From Streptomyces oryzae (lineage in GTDB: Bacteria; Actinomycetota; Actinomycetes; Streptomycetales; Streptomycetaceae): a stretch of DNA of 37,589 bases. The notes beneath the pieces are model-generated. The model did not search any database. It was not told the DNA's origin and was given only the letters and a program-made list of their open reading frames with translations. The translations under genes were made by a program, and so were the position numbers. Positions 1-7,109 of the stretch are shown piece by piece (within the stretch, counting starts at the first letter, position 1; each line of letters begins with the position of its first letter). Where the stretch lies: NCBI RefSeq assembly GCF_017676365.1, contig NZ_JADKMA010000058.1, positions 1 through 37,589 on the forward strand, written 5' to 3'.

Positions 1-1258
1 GGCCGGAGCTGGGGAGGGAGCCGCCGGTCGGCACGCCGTGGGACGGTGTCGTGGTGCCGGACGGCGGGGTGACGCCGTGGGGTGGTGCCGTAGTCCCAGG
101 CGGCACGGTGACGCCGTGGGCCGGGGTCGTAGTGCCGGACGGCAGAGCCACACCTTGCGGTGGTGTGGCGGAGCCAGGCGGCAGAGCCACGCCGTGGGGC
201 GGCGTCGTGGTGCCAGGCGGCAAGGTCACACCATGCGCCGGAGTCGCAGTGCCGGATGGCACAGCCACACCTTGCGGCTGTGTGGCGGAGCCAGGCGGCA
301 AGGTGACGCCATGCGCCGGAGTCGCGGAGCCGGTGGGCGAGGTCGCCCCGTGCGTCGGCGTCGCGGAGCCGGACGGCGGGACCGCGCCATGCTCCGGACC
401 CGCGGAGCCGGGCGGCAAGGTGACGCCGTGGGGCGGCGTCGCGGAGCCAGGCGGCGGAGCACCATCGTGCAGCGGCGTCGCAGAGCCGGGCGGCACAGCC
501 ACGCCGCGGGGCGGCGTCACACTGCTGGGCGGCAAGCTGACACCGTGCGGGGGTGTCGTGGTGCCGGACGGCACAGCACCGCCATGCTCCGGACCCGCGG
601 AGCCGGGCGGCAAGGAGATACCGTGCGCCGGAGTCGCAGTACCGGTGGGCCGCGCCACGCCGTGAGCCGGGGTCACCGAGCCAGGTGGCAAAGCACCCTC
701 GTGAGGTGGAGCCGCGGTGCCGGATGGAACAGCACCATGCGGCGGCGTCGCGGAGCCGGACGGCGGGACCGCGCCATGCTCCGGGCCCGCGGAGCCGGGC
801 GGCAAGGTGACGCCGTGGGGCGGCGTCGCGGAGCCAGGCGGCAGGGTCACGCCGTGCGGTGGCGTCGTGGTGCCAGGCGGCAAGGTCACGCCATGCGGCG
901 GGGTGACCGTCGGGCGCTGTACCGGTGGTGCGGGTGCCCAGGGGCCGGGGCCTCCGTAGGGGGGTGTGGAGTACGGGTCCACCCCGTGCAGCGGCTCCGG
1001 GCGAGCCGCCGGAACGGGCACCGCCGCCTGCTCGGTTGCCGGTGCGCCATTGGCGGCCTGCGCGGGGGTTCCCGGCGTACGGGCCGCGCCGGGGTCACCC
1101 GGCGCGGGCTGCGCGGCGGGGGCGTCGGGCGCGCCCGGCGGCCCCTGTGCGTCACCCCGCACGGAAGGGGGGTCGGAGCGGGACGGGCGCTTGCCAGGGG
1201 CCCAGCGTGGGCGGCTCCACCACTTCGGCTCCTGCCTGGTGGCTTTCGGCTCGTCCAT
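1..1258 (-). CDS. N-terminal part of a probable HtrA-type membrane serine protease (runs off left edge)
   Basis: An open frame of 419 codons runs from ATG 1258 (preceded by GGAGAGG) to the left edge without a stop. The first ~110 residues begin MDEPKATRQEPKWW and are rich in Pro, Ala and Arg. About 23 tandem copies of a 13-residue unit follow (consensus ATPPHGVTLPPGS), ending in a Gly/Ser linker at the edge. No transmembrane or protease domain lies inside the window. The HtrA assignment is inferred from position: in actinobacteria the order ECF sigma, zinc anti-sigma, htrA, tatB is conserved (sigE-rseA-htrA in M. tuberculosis), and actinobacterial HtrA proteins have a Pro-rich cytoplasmic N-terminus before one membrane helix, a trypsin-like domain and a PDZ domain. 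The gene lies 427 bp downstream of the anti-sigma gene, so it may have its own promoter. The coding frame is certain; the identity is moderately sure. Confidence 0.72.
   Translation of the reverse strand, partial: MDEPKATRQEPKWWSRPRWAPGKRPSRSDPPSVRGDAQGPPGAPDAPAAQPAPGDPGAARTPGTPAQAANGAPATEQAAVPVPAARPEPLHGVDPYSTPPYGGPGPWAPAPPVQRPTVTPPHGVTLPPGTTTPPHGVTLPPGSATPPHGVTLPPGSAGPEHGAVPPSGSATPPHGAVPSGTAAPPHEGALPPGSVTPAHGVARPTGTATPAHGISLPPGSAGPEHGGAVPSGTTTPPHGVSLPPSSVTPPRGVAVPPGSATPLHDGAPPPGSATPPHGVTLPPGSAGPEHGAVPPSGSATPTHGATSPTGSATPAHGVTLPPGSATQPQGVAVPSGTATPAHGVTLPPGTTTPPHGVALPPGSATPPQGVALPSGTTTPAHGVTVPPGTTAPPHGVTPPSGTTTPSHGVPTGGSLPSSG
30..912 (-). repeat. In-frame 39-bp tandem repeat, about 23 units
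   Basis: Reading the minus strand in the HtrA frame gives consecutive 13-residue units. Examples are VTPPHGVTLPPGT, TTPPHGVTLPPGS, ATPPHGVTLPPGS, AGPEHGAVPPSGS and ATPAHGISLPPGS. One unit has 12 residues. The His-Gly pair is kept in most copies, replaced by Gln-Gly or Arg-Gly in a few; Pro and a closing Gly-Ser/Thr are also kept. The AGPEHG variant recurs three times, which suggests expansion by duplication of multi-unit blocks. Every length change is a multiple of 3, so the frame is under selection. Confidence 0.9.
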
Positions 1259-1685
1259 GCCCTCTCCAGCTGATCACCCGCACTGCTCACTCTCCCCCGG
1301 CCGCCTCCCCCGGTCTTCGGCCGGGAGGTGCCCCCGGAGGTGTGCCTCCGGCTGGGCGACGGGATTGCCGAGAGGATTCAACCAGGAACGCGGCGCACCG
1401 CCCAGCGGGCGTCAACGCGACACAGCGCCGGCGGACGAACGTCCCGGCTCCGGTTGCACCGCGCAAGCGAGGCCGAGGCTCCTCAATCGCCATGGAGGAG
1501 CCCCTGTCGCCCCGGTCCGGCAGATTGCACCGAGCAAGCGGGGCCGAGCCGGAGGCCGGTTCGAGCACGGCGCGAGACCCAGTGCGGACGCCGGTGGCCG
1601 GGACGAGGCCGGAACGTGGACGCCGATGCAGGCCACAACAGGCCGCGCGGGCCACCGGAAAAGATCGCGTCCGCCCGTGTCAGCG
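1259..1685. other. Non-coding gap between the anti-sigma gene and the htrA-like gene
   Basis: No convincing gene is seen in these 427 bp. The gap holds two near-identical 24-bp direct repeats (1454-1477 and 1525-1548, 22 of 24 identical, starts 71 bp apart). Towards the htrA start it has inverted repeats, including CCGGAGG-TGTG-CCTCCGG (1334-1351) and CCCGG/CCGGG arms around TCTTCGG (about 1309-1325). The hairpins could end anti-sigma transcription or sit in the htrA leader. I found no clear -35/-10 pair for htrA. Confidence 0.5.
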
Positions 1686-2822
1686 TCAGCGCCCCGCCGG
1701 GCCGGTCGCGGTGGCCGAGACGGAGAGCGAGCCCGTCGCCACCGGCGCCCGGCCGGGGAAGGACCGCAGCACCGTGGGATCGGGCCGGTCGGCGCTCCGG
1801 GCCAGCCGCACCTCGGCGGACGGCTCCTCGGGCCCTCCGGGCACCAGGGCCCCCGACCCGCGCAGTGAGCTGAAGGTGCCCATCGCACCGCTCTCGCCGT
1901 ACCAGCCAACGCCGTTGGTGGCGGGAGAGACGCGTGACGGCTTCAGCAGCGACAGCGGCCTGGAGGCCGAGCGCTGCAACAGGCTCACCGGAGCGGTCAG
2001 CCGCGCCCTGGGGGCTGCGACGCCGTGCGAGGCGACAGGGGCGAAGGTGGGGCCGGGCTCCGAGGCGCGGGTGCTCTGCGCTCCGCCGCGGTGGTCGCCC
2101 CCTCGCCGTCTGGCGTCCCGGGCGGCGCCGGAGCCGGAGGCCGAGCTGCGCACCGAGTTGGCGGACGGATTGTCGGCGTTCGTGCCGCCGGAGCCGCCCG
2201 CGGCACCGGACGCCAGGGTGCCGCCGAGAGCCAGGGCCGCCAGCGAGAACGCTCCCGCCGCGGCGAAGGCGAAGCGGCGCCCACGGGAGGCGGAGCGCTC
2301 ACGCTCGGCGCGGTCGGCGACCCGGTGGGCGGCACGGTCGACAGCCCGCTCGGCGGCCCCGTCGGCGCGAGCGGGGCCCGGGATCTCATGTATCCGGAAA
2401 CCGCGGTGCGGGGTGAGCGGGCTGCGGCCGCCGGACCGGCCGGACGGCAGATGGTCGAACGCCCATGGGGAGCGGGTGGAGCCGCCGGGCAGCGCGGTCG
2501 CGGTGAACGCGCTGCCCGCTGCTGGTTCCCCGCCCGAGGGTCCTCCCGGTGCGCCGGGCCCGCGATCGTCGTCGTCGAGCCGCCCCGCGTGAAGACCGCC
2601 GTCCGCCGGCAGCCCCTGCAGCCGGGCGAGCAGCCCGGCCGGGGGTGGCGGCGGCGCCGCGTCCGCGAAGACGTTCTTGAGCCGGCGCTGCGCGTCGGCC
2701 TCGGCCTTGCAGCCCTGACAGGTCGCCAGGTGGGCGAGGACCCGCTCGCGGGCGTCGTGCCCCAACTCGCCGTCCACAAGGGCGGCGAGGCGGTCTCCGA
2801 GGTGGTGTTCGGCGGAGGTCAC
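1686..2822 (-). CDS. Zinc-finger membrane anti-sigma factor (RseA-like) of the adjacent ECF sigma factor
   Basis: 378 residues from GTG 2822. The start overlaps the sigma stop codon (GTGA), so the two proteins are probably translationally coupled. Residues 1-50 form a ZAS/zf-HC2 anti-sigma domain with H31-x3-C35-x2-C38 (HLATCQGC). A disordered Gly/Pro/Asp-rich stretch follows. Arg-rich residues 160-183 then lead into one membrane helix at about 184-205 ([18 protein letters not shown]). The remaining ~170 residues should be outside the cell and match no domain I know. Members of this family hold the sigma factor in the cytoplasm and release it on envelope or redox stress by zinc loss, proteolysis or phosphorylation. 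It corresponds by position to M. tuberculosis RseA (Rv1222), which is much shorter and thought to be soluble. Function is confident; the trigger is unknown. Confidence 0.88.
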   Translation of the reverse strand: MTSAEHHLGDRLAALVDGELGHDARERVLAHLATCQGCKAEADAQRRLKNVFADAAPPPPPAGLLARLQGLPADGGLHAGRLDDDDRGPGAPGGPSGGEPAAGSAFTATALPGGSTRSPWAFDHLPSGRSGGRSPLTPHRGFRIHEIPGPARADGAAERAVDRAAHRVADRAERERSASRGRRFAFAAAGAFSLAALALGGTLASGAAGGSGGTNADNPSANSVRSSASGSGAARDARRRGGDHRGGAQSTRASEPGPTFAPVASHGVAAPRARLTAPVSLLQRSASRPLSLLKPSRVSPATNGVGWYGESGAMGTFSSLRGSGALVPGGPEEPSAEVRLARSADRPDPTVLRSFPGRAPVATGSLSVSATATGPAGR

Positions 2823-3589
2823 CCGGCACTCACCTCGCCTGTCCGGGCCGTCGGCACCACCGCGCTCGGGGTGCGCTGCTCGGCCCTGGCGGCGGGCGAG
2901 CGGTGCCGGAGCGCCTTGCGCAGGTGCGAGCGGCCACGGTGGATACGGCTGCGGACGGTGCCCAGCTTCACCCCGAGGGTCGCGGCGATCTCCTCGTACG
3001 ACAGACCTTCGATGTCGCAGAGCACCACGGCGGCGCGGAACTCCGGGGCCAGGGTGTCCAGGGCCTGCTGGACGTCCGCGTCGAAGTGGGTGTCGTTGAA
3101 GTGCTGCTGCGGGGTGGGCTCGCGGCTGGGGAGCCGCTCGGCGGCGTCGTCGGCGAGCGCGTCGAAACGGATGCGCTGCTTGCGGCGGACCGTGTCCAGG
3201 AAGAGGTTCGTGGTGATGCGGTGCAGCCAGCCCTCGAAGGTGCCTGGCGTGTAGGTCGACAGCGAGCGGAAGACGCGGACGAAGACTTCCTGGGTGAGGT
3301 CCTCCGCGTCGTGCTGGTTGCCGGTCAGGCGGTAGGCCAGCCGGTAGACCCGGGCGCTGTGGGTGCTGACGATCTCCTCCCAGGAGGGAGGGGTCCACGC
3401 CTGCGCGTCCGCATCGGTCGCGAAAGTCGCCGTGGTCGCGGAGTCGGCGGTGCGGGACTGGTCAGCGGTGTCGGTCACGGATTTCGGCTGTCCCGTCGAC
3501 CTGCGGAATCTTGAGAAGACGCCGCGGTCGCGGCTCGCAGCCGCACCTCCCCTGTCGGCTCTGGTGGTGTCCACTGGAGCCCCTACCAT
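2819..3589 (-). CDS. sigE: ECF RNA polymerase sigma factor (M. tuberculosis SigE type)
   Basis: 256 residues from ATG 3589, with GGGAG placed correctly upstream. The frame stays open further upstream to 4021, but that part reads as non-coding and would overlap the divergent gene. The first ~65 residues are hydrophilic and Thr/Asp-rich. Region 2 is at about 70-138 ([18 protein letters not shown], then WLHRITTN and DTVRRKQR). Region 4 is at about 172-228 ([36 protein letters not shown]). There is no region 3, as expected for group 4 factors. It is followed without a gap by its anti-sigma gene. A GGGAAC-N18-GTTG promoter lies 78 bp upstream of the start, fitting autoregulation. The name follows the mycobacterial orthologue and PGAP usage; it is not the cell-wall-stress SigE of S. 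coelicolor (SCO3356). Confidence 0.93.
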   Translation of the reverse strand: MVGAPVDTTRADRGGAAASRDRGVFSRFRRSTGQPKSVTDTADQSRTADSATTATFATDADAQAWTPPSWEEIVSTHSARVYRLAYRLTGNQHDAEDLTQEVFVRVFRSLSTYTPGTFEGWLHRITTNLFLDTVRRKQRIRFDALADDAAERLPSREPTPQQHFNDTHFDADVQQALDTLAPEFRAAVVLCDIEGLSYEEIAATLGVKLGTVRSRIHRGRSHLRKALRHRSPAARAEQRTPSAVVPTARTGEVSAG

Positions 3590-3666
3590 AGCCACATCTC
3601 CCGTTAGCTCCGGATAAGAAAAATTGCCCGGCTTTGCCGACCGCCCTCTTGCGGTCCCTGCTCCCT

Positions 3667-3694
3667 CAACGCCCAGTCCGATCAGCAGGTTCCC
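3667..3694 (-). promoter_or_regulatory. Candidate ECF-type (SigE/SigH-like) autoregulatory promoter
   Basis: On the minus strand GGGAAC (3694-3689) is separated by exactly 18 bp from GTTG (3670-3667). This matches the GGGAAC/T ... GTTG promoters used by actinobacterial SigE, SigH and SigR. It points at the sigma gene and would give a leader of roughly 70 nt before ATG 3589. It lies in the divergent interval next to the O-methyltransferase start. Confidence 0.6.
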
Positions 3695-3716
3695 GGCCCA
3701 ACGGATACAGTCACGA

Positions 3717-4412
3717 TTGCGTGGAGGACGGGGACAGGAGAGGGCCATTACCGGCAACCGGCAGACGAGCTGGGGGTTCGCCGACGCGTACGGCGCCGAG
3801 CTGGTCGAGAACGCCGAGAGCGAAGCACTGCGCTGGGCCCGCGACCGGGCCCAGGAAGCAGGGCTGCGCACGGTCTCCCCTGCCACCGGAGCGGCACTGC
3901 GGCTGCTGACGGCGGCCGCCGGGGCCAAGGCGGTCGCGGAGATCGGCACCGGAACCGGGGTCTCCGGGCTGCACCTGCTGCACGGGATGCGGCCCGACGG
4001 GGTGCTCACGACGGTCGACATCGAACCGGAGCGTCAGCAGTTCGCCCGCGAGGCGTTCCGCGCCGCCGGATTCGTGGGCAACGGGGGCAACAGGGTGCGC
4101 TTCATCCCCGGCCGGGCCCTGGATGTACTGCCCCGGCTCGCGGACGGCGGATACGACCTCGTCTTCTGCGACGGCGACCGTACGGAGTGCCTGGACTACC
4201 TCGCCGAATCATTGCGACTGCTGCGCGACGGCGGGCTGATCTGCTTCGCCGGGGTCTTCGCCGAGGGACGTACGGGCGAGCCGACGGCGCACTCCCCTGA
4301 AGTGCTGCGGCTGCGCGAGCTGTTGCGCACGGTACGGGAGAGCAAGGTGCTGGTGCCGGCGCTGCTGCCGGTCGGTGACGGTCTGCTGTGCGCCGTCAAA
4401 CGCGGTGAGTGA
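3717..4412 (+). CDS. SAM-dependent O-methyltransferase (Rv1220c type)
   Basis: About 231 residues of a class I SAM methyltransferase in the O-methyltransferase family 3/CCoAOMT group. Seen: motif [18 protein letters not shown], the acidic end of strand 2 at [10 protein letters not shown], and motif [10 protein letters not shown]. The C-terminal [18 protein letters not shown] is typical of actinobacterial relatives. The substrate is unknown. It sits divergently from the sigma gene, as Rv1220c does beside sigE. The start is unclear. I chose TTG 3717. The conserved part begins at ITGNRQTSW, where an ATT (3747) lies about 7 bp after AGGAG and could be a rare initiation codon. ATG 3624 would add a non-homologous Pro-rich peptide. 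A strong hairpin follows the stop. Family is certain, start is not. Confidence 0.88.
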   Translation: MRGGRGQERAITGNRQTSWGFADAYGAELVENAESEALRWARDRAQEAGLRTVSPATGAALRLLTAAAGAKAVAEIGTGTGVSGLHLLHGMRPDGVLTTVDIEPERQQFAREAFRAAGFVGNGGNRVRFIPGRALDVLPRLADGGYDLVFCDGDRTECLDYLAESLRLLRDGGLICFAGVFAEGRTGEPTAHSPEVLRLRELLRTVRESKVLVPALLPVGDGLLCAVKRGE

Positions 4413-4463
4413 CGGTGAAGTTACGCCAAGTACACAGCTCGCCGCGGGACAGGAGACGACGAC

Positions 4464-4500
4464 GCCCCGGGGTGCACGCGCTGCGCGTGCGCCCCGGGGC
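4464..4500. terminator. Strong bidirectional hairpin terminator
   Basis: Perfect 17-bp stem with one T-G wobble and a 3-nt CTG loop: the arm starting GCCCCGGGG (4464-4480) pairs with the arm ending CCCCGGGGC (4484-4500). It lies 51 bp after the O-methyltransferase stop and 17 bp from the stop of the oppositely oriented DUF3117 gene, so it probably serves both. There is no long T run, as is usual in Streptomyces. Confidence 0.8.
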
Positions 4501-4517
4501 GGCCGTCCGCGGACTGC

Positions 4518-4685
4518 TCAGCCGCAGACCTTCTTCAGCTCCTCGCCAAGCGCCGTCGCCTCATCCGGTGTCAGCTCGACGACGAGTCGCCCACCGCCTT
4601 CGAGCGGAACGCGCATGACGATGCCCCGCCCCTCTTTGGTCACCTCGAGCGGGCCGTCGCCCGTCCGCGGCTTCATGGCCGCCAT
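4518..4685 (-). CDS. Small DUF3117 protein (55 aa)
   Basis: Translation of the minus strand from ATG 4685 gives 55 residues beginning MAAMKPRTGDGPLEVTKEGR and ending in GEELKKVCG. A GGAAGGGG ribosome site lies 7-8 bp upstream. The sequence is the short, highly conserved actinobacterial DUF3117 family (M. tuberculosis Rv1211 by context), predicted to be a small beta-rich soluble protein with a closing helix (LTPDEATALGEELKK). No function is established. It stands alone between a shared terminator and its own upstream region. In M. tuberculosis it also follows tagA, supporting orthology. Confidence 0.9.
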   Translation of the reverse strand: MAAMKPRTGDGPLEVTKEGRGIVMRVPLEGGGRLVVELTPDEATALGEELKKVCG

Positions 4686-4994
4686 GCTCGTTCCCCTTCC
4701 TGAAACCAGCCGATCGCGCCGGGGGTCCCGTAAGCGGGCACAGTTTCACCGGCATCGAACACATTGCTTCCCAGCCATTATCCCGCATGGCAGGACCCGA
4801 TGACCAACATCGGTCCACATCTCTTCTTCCTCGGCCGCACACAAAACCACCCAATGTGGCGATCACCCTGCGGTACTGCCCGGATTCCGCTCCTCCGCCG
4901 GTCCCCGGCGGTTTGACGCAGGTCACATCCGCACCCGCCGGACAGGCCGGTGCGTGCCCTGTCAGGACCCGATGATCTAGGTCATGCTGAGCGC
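4686..4994. other. Divergent intergenic region between the DUF3117 gene and the enoyl-CoA hydratase gene
   Basis: No gene is recognised in these 309 bp. Besides the possible DUF3117 promoter it holds a small hairpin, CCGCCGG-TCC-CCGGCGG followed by TTTG (4895-4911). That hairpin lies 80 bp before the enoyl-CoA hydratase start and points in its direction, but no upstream plus-strand transcript is known for it to end. No convincing promoter was found for the enoyl-CoA hydratase gene. Confidence 0.4.
4777..4807 (-). promoter_or_regulatory. Possible promoter of the DUF3117 gene
   Basis: Minus-strand GATAAT (4782-4777) resembles the -10 consensus at five of six positions. TTGGTC (4807-4802) could be the -35 box with a 19-bp spacer, slightly longer than ideal. 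This would give a leader of about 85 nt. It is one of the few AT-rich spots between the two divergent genes. Confidence 0.35.
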
Positions 4995-5783
4995 ATGTCC
5001 GACACCGTGCGCTACGAAGTGAACGAGGGTCTCGCGACGGTCACCCTCAACCGGCCCGACGCGATGAACGCCCTCGACAACGAGACCAAGGTCGCCCTGC
5101 GCGACACCCTCCGGCGGGCCGCGGACGACGACGCGGTGCGTGCCGTGCTGCTCACCGGGAGCGGCCGGGCCTTCTGTGTGGGCCAGGACCTCAAGGAGCA
5201 CACCGGCGCCCTGGAGCGGAGCGGCGGTGGCGCCCTGAACACGGTCGAGGAGCACTACAACCCGATCACACTGACGCTCGCCGGGATGCCCAAGCCGGTG
5301 GTGGCCGGCGTGAACGGGGTGGCGGCCGGGGCGGGCGCCGGCTTCGCGTTCGCGTGCGACTACCGGGTGGTGGCGGACACCGCCGCGTTCAACACCTCCT
5401 TCGCCGGGGTGGCGCTGACCGCGGACTCCGGCGTCTCCTGGACGCTTCCCCGGCTGATCGGCCCGGGAAGGGCCGCGGATCTGCTGCTCTTCCCGCGCAG
5501 CATCAAGGCTGATGAGGCGCTTCAGCTGGGGCTGGCCAACCGTGTGGTGCCCGCCGGTGAGCTCGCTGCCGAGGCCGAGGCCGTCGCCCGCGAGCTCGCC
5601 CAGGGGCCGACCGCGGCGTACGCGGCACTCAAGGAGTCCCTCGCGTTCGGGGCCTCGCACTCGCTCGCCGAGACGCTCGGCAAGGAGTCCGAACTCCAGT
5701 TGCGGCTGGGCGATTCCGCGGATCACCGCATTGCGGTGGAGGCGTTCGTGAAGAAGGAGCGGCCGCGGTTTTCTGGGCGCTAG
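4995..5783 (+). CDS. Enoyl-CoA hydratase/isomerase family protein (PaaG-like)
   Basis: 262 residues from ATG 4995; an in-frame ATG at 4950 would add 15 residues unlike the family. A full-length crotonase fold is visible: VTLNRPDAMNALD, the first oxyanion-hole strand GSGRAFCVGQDL (residues 55-66), the second at NGVAAGAGAGFAFACDYR, and the C-terminal trimerisation helices. At the catalytic position the sequence is LTADSGVSWTLPRLIG. Asp144 replaces the second catalytic Glu of classical hydratases, as in PaaG-type isomerases. The likely role is therefore isomerisation or hydration of an unsaturated acyl-CoA, perhaps in aromatic or fatty acid breakdown. No pathway partner is adjacent. The ribosome site is weak. 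Confidence 0.88.
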   Translation: MSDTVRYEVNEGLATVTLNRPDAMNALDNETKVALRDTLRRAADDDAVRAVLLTGSGRAFCVGQDLKEHTGALERSGGGALNTVEEHYNPITLTLAGMPKPVVAGVNGVAAGAGAGFAFACDYRVVADTAAFNTSFAGVALTADSGVSWTLPRLIGPGRAADLLLFPRSIKADEALQLGLANRVVPAGELAAEAEAVARELAQGPTAAYAALKESLAFGASHSLAETLGKESELQLRLGDSADHRIAVEAFVKKERPRFSGR

Positions 5784-5820
5784 GGGTTGCTCGGCGAGTG
5801 TTGTGTTGCCCCCTCCCTGA

Positions 5821-5913
5821 CTCTGGGCAGGGGCTGCCCCTGCCCGTGTTCGCAGCTGCGGGTGTTGCTGTGGCTGGGCGCGCAGTTCCCCGCGCCCCTT
5901 CGGAGCGCGGTCA
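5821..5913 (+). repeat. Interspersed intergenic repeat, copy A (with terminator hairpins)
   Basis: Lies between two convergent stop codons. It starts with a perfect hairpin GGGCAGGGG-CTG-CCCCTGCCC (5825-5845) and ends with CGCGCAGTTCCCCGCGCCCC, then TTCGG and GCGC. It shares the order and much of the sequence of copy B (8022-8107), including GCAG(G)CTGCGGGTG and the CGCGCAGTTCCCC block. Confidence 0.8.
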
Positions 5914-6525
5914 GCGGCGCCAGCAGTCGGCCAGGTGGTCGTTGACCAGGCCGCAGGCTTGCATCAGGGCGTATGCGGTGGTGGGGCCGACGAAGCGGAA
6001 GCCGCGCTTCTTGAGTGCCTTGGCCAGGGACGTGGACTCGGGGGTGCTGCCCGGGACCTCGGCCGTCGTACGGGGAGCCCGCCGAGAGGCCGGGTCGGGT
6101 GCGTACGACCACACCAGGCGGTCCAGCTCGCCGGGCTCCCACTCGGCGGCCACCCGGGCGTTGTTGAGTGCCGCGCTGATCTTGGCGCGGTTGCGGACGA
6201 TGCCGCTGTCGGCCAGCAGCCGTTCCTCGTCGTCCTCGGTGAACCGGGCCACCGCGGGGATGTGGAAGTCCGCGAAGGCGGCACGGAAGGCCGGGCGCTT
6301 GCGCAGGATCGTCAGCCAGGACAGGCCCGACTGGAAGCCCTCCAGGCACAGCCGCTCGTAGAGCGCGTCGTCACCGTGCACGGGGCGGCCCCACTCGGAG
6401 TCGTGGTACGCGGCGTAGTCCTCCGGCGTGCTGCCCCAGGGGCAGCGCAGCAGGCCGTCGGGGCCGGGCAGTGGCCCGCCTTCGGGCGCCTCGGGGGCGG
6501 TGGCCGTCACTGGTTCGGTGGTCAT
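5911..6525 (-). CDS. tag: DNA-3-methyladenine glycosylase I
   Basis: 204 residues from ATG 6525 (GGAGGGG upstream; the ATG overlaps the stop of the preceding DivIVA-like gene as ATGA). TAG removes 3-methyladenine from alkylated DNA. The structural zinc ligands of the family are all present: C28 (LLRCPW), H41 (YHDSEWG), H197 (VNDHLADC) and C201. The pocket motif CLEGFQSGLSWLTILRKR contains the conserved Glu62 and Trp70, and GFRFVGPTTAYALMQA is the usual C-terminal signature. The protein has a ~20-residue Pro/Glu-rich N-terminal extension. It is the last gene of a two-gene minus-strand unit and runs into repeat copy A. Confidence 0.96.
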   Translation of the reverse strand: MTTEPVTATAPEAPEGGPLPGPDGLLRCPWGSTPEDYAAYHDSEWGRPVHGDDALYERLCLEGFQSGLSWLTILRKRPAFRAAFADFHIPAVARFTEDDEERLLADSGIVRNRAKISAALNNARVAAEWEPGELDRLVWSYAPDPASRRAPRTTAEVPGSTPESTSLAKALKKRGFRFVGPTTAYALMQACGLVNDHLADCWRR

Positions 6526-6962
6526 TGCGCGTTCCCCTCCGGGCCGCTCGCGGTGTGCGGGTTGCGGTCCTGCGGCTCGTCCTCGCGCGGGCCCGTGCCG
6601 TGCGGACCGCCCGCCCCCGTGGCCCGGCCCATCGCGACGGCCTGGGCGCCGGCCAGCGCGGACTCCAGCTCGGCGATCCGCGCGTCCCGCTCGGCGAGCT
6701 CGGCGCCGAGCCGGTCGAGGACGTCGTCGACCTGCTCCATCCGGTAACCGCGCACCCCGACTGCGAGGCGCAGCCCCGCCACATCCGCGTGGGTGACAGG
6801 ACGCTCGGGCGGCAATGGCTCGTCCAGCAGGTCGGGCGGCACATCGGCGAGCCCGCCCGCCGCACCGTGGCTCCCGCTGCCGGGCCGCTCGGCGCTCCCG
6901 ACGACGGCGAGCGTCACCGCGGCGACGACCACGACAAGCGAGATCAGCAGGAACACGAACAC
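6522..6962 (-). CDS. Membrane-anchored DivIVA-domain protein
   Basis: 146 residues from GTG 6962, with GGGAG 7 bp upstream. Residues 2-22 are one membrane helix (FVFLLISLVVVVAAVTLAVV), so the rest is probably cytoplasmic. After a Gly/Pro linker, residues ~52-97 match the DivIVA repeat seen in short actinobacterial proteins (VTHADVAGLRLAVGVRGYRM, then VDDVLDRLGAEL). A heptad-like helix (ERDARIAELESALAGA) probably forms a coiled coil, followed by a hydrophilic tail. This is not the polar-growth DivIVA, which lacks a membrane helix. Its stop overlaps the tag start. The tag-DivIVA pair beside folP2 is conserved in mycobacteria (Rv1209-Rv1210). Role unknown; a membrane scaffold is a guess. Confidence 0.85.
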   Translation of the reverse strand: MFVFLLISLVVVVAAVTLAVVGSAERPGSGSHGAAGGLADVPPDLLDEPLPPERPVTHADVAGLRLAVGVRGYRMEQVDDVLDRLGAELAERDARIAELESALAGAQAVAMGRATGAGGPHGTGPREDEPQDRNPHTASGPEGNAQ

Positions 6963-7109
6963 GGATCGACTCCCGAGTGGTTGCCGGATGTGGGCCGACC
7001 CTGATCGTGCCACGGCCCGGTGACAGCTATGGTCGGCGGCGGGGATCGGTGCACGAGCCACGCGGGTGCGGGCAGCAGGCGGGCACCGCCGAGAGGAAGA
7101 GGAAGGCTG

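Noticed and set aside
30..912. CRISPR-like array (regular ~39-bp periodicity)
   Set aside because: There are no unique spacers, the units diverge gradually, all lengths keep one reading frame from a good start codon, and no cas gene is nearby.
925..2592. Long plus-strand open frame (555 codons) opposite the anti-sigma gene
   Set aside because: It is Arg/Pro/Ala-rich without motifs and is antisense to a gene with clear ZAS domain and coupling to sigma. Such mirror frames are expected at this G+C.
3590..4021. N-terminal extension of the sigma factor up to 4021
   Set aside because: The residues are not family-like and would overlap the O-methyltransferase coding sequence. ATG 3589 has a good ribosome site and a promoter upstream.
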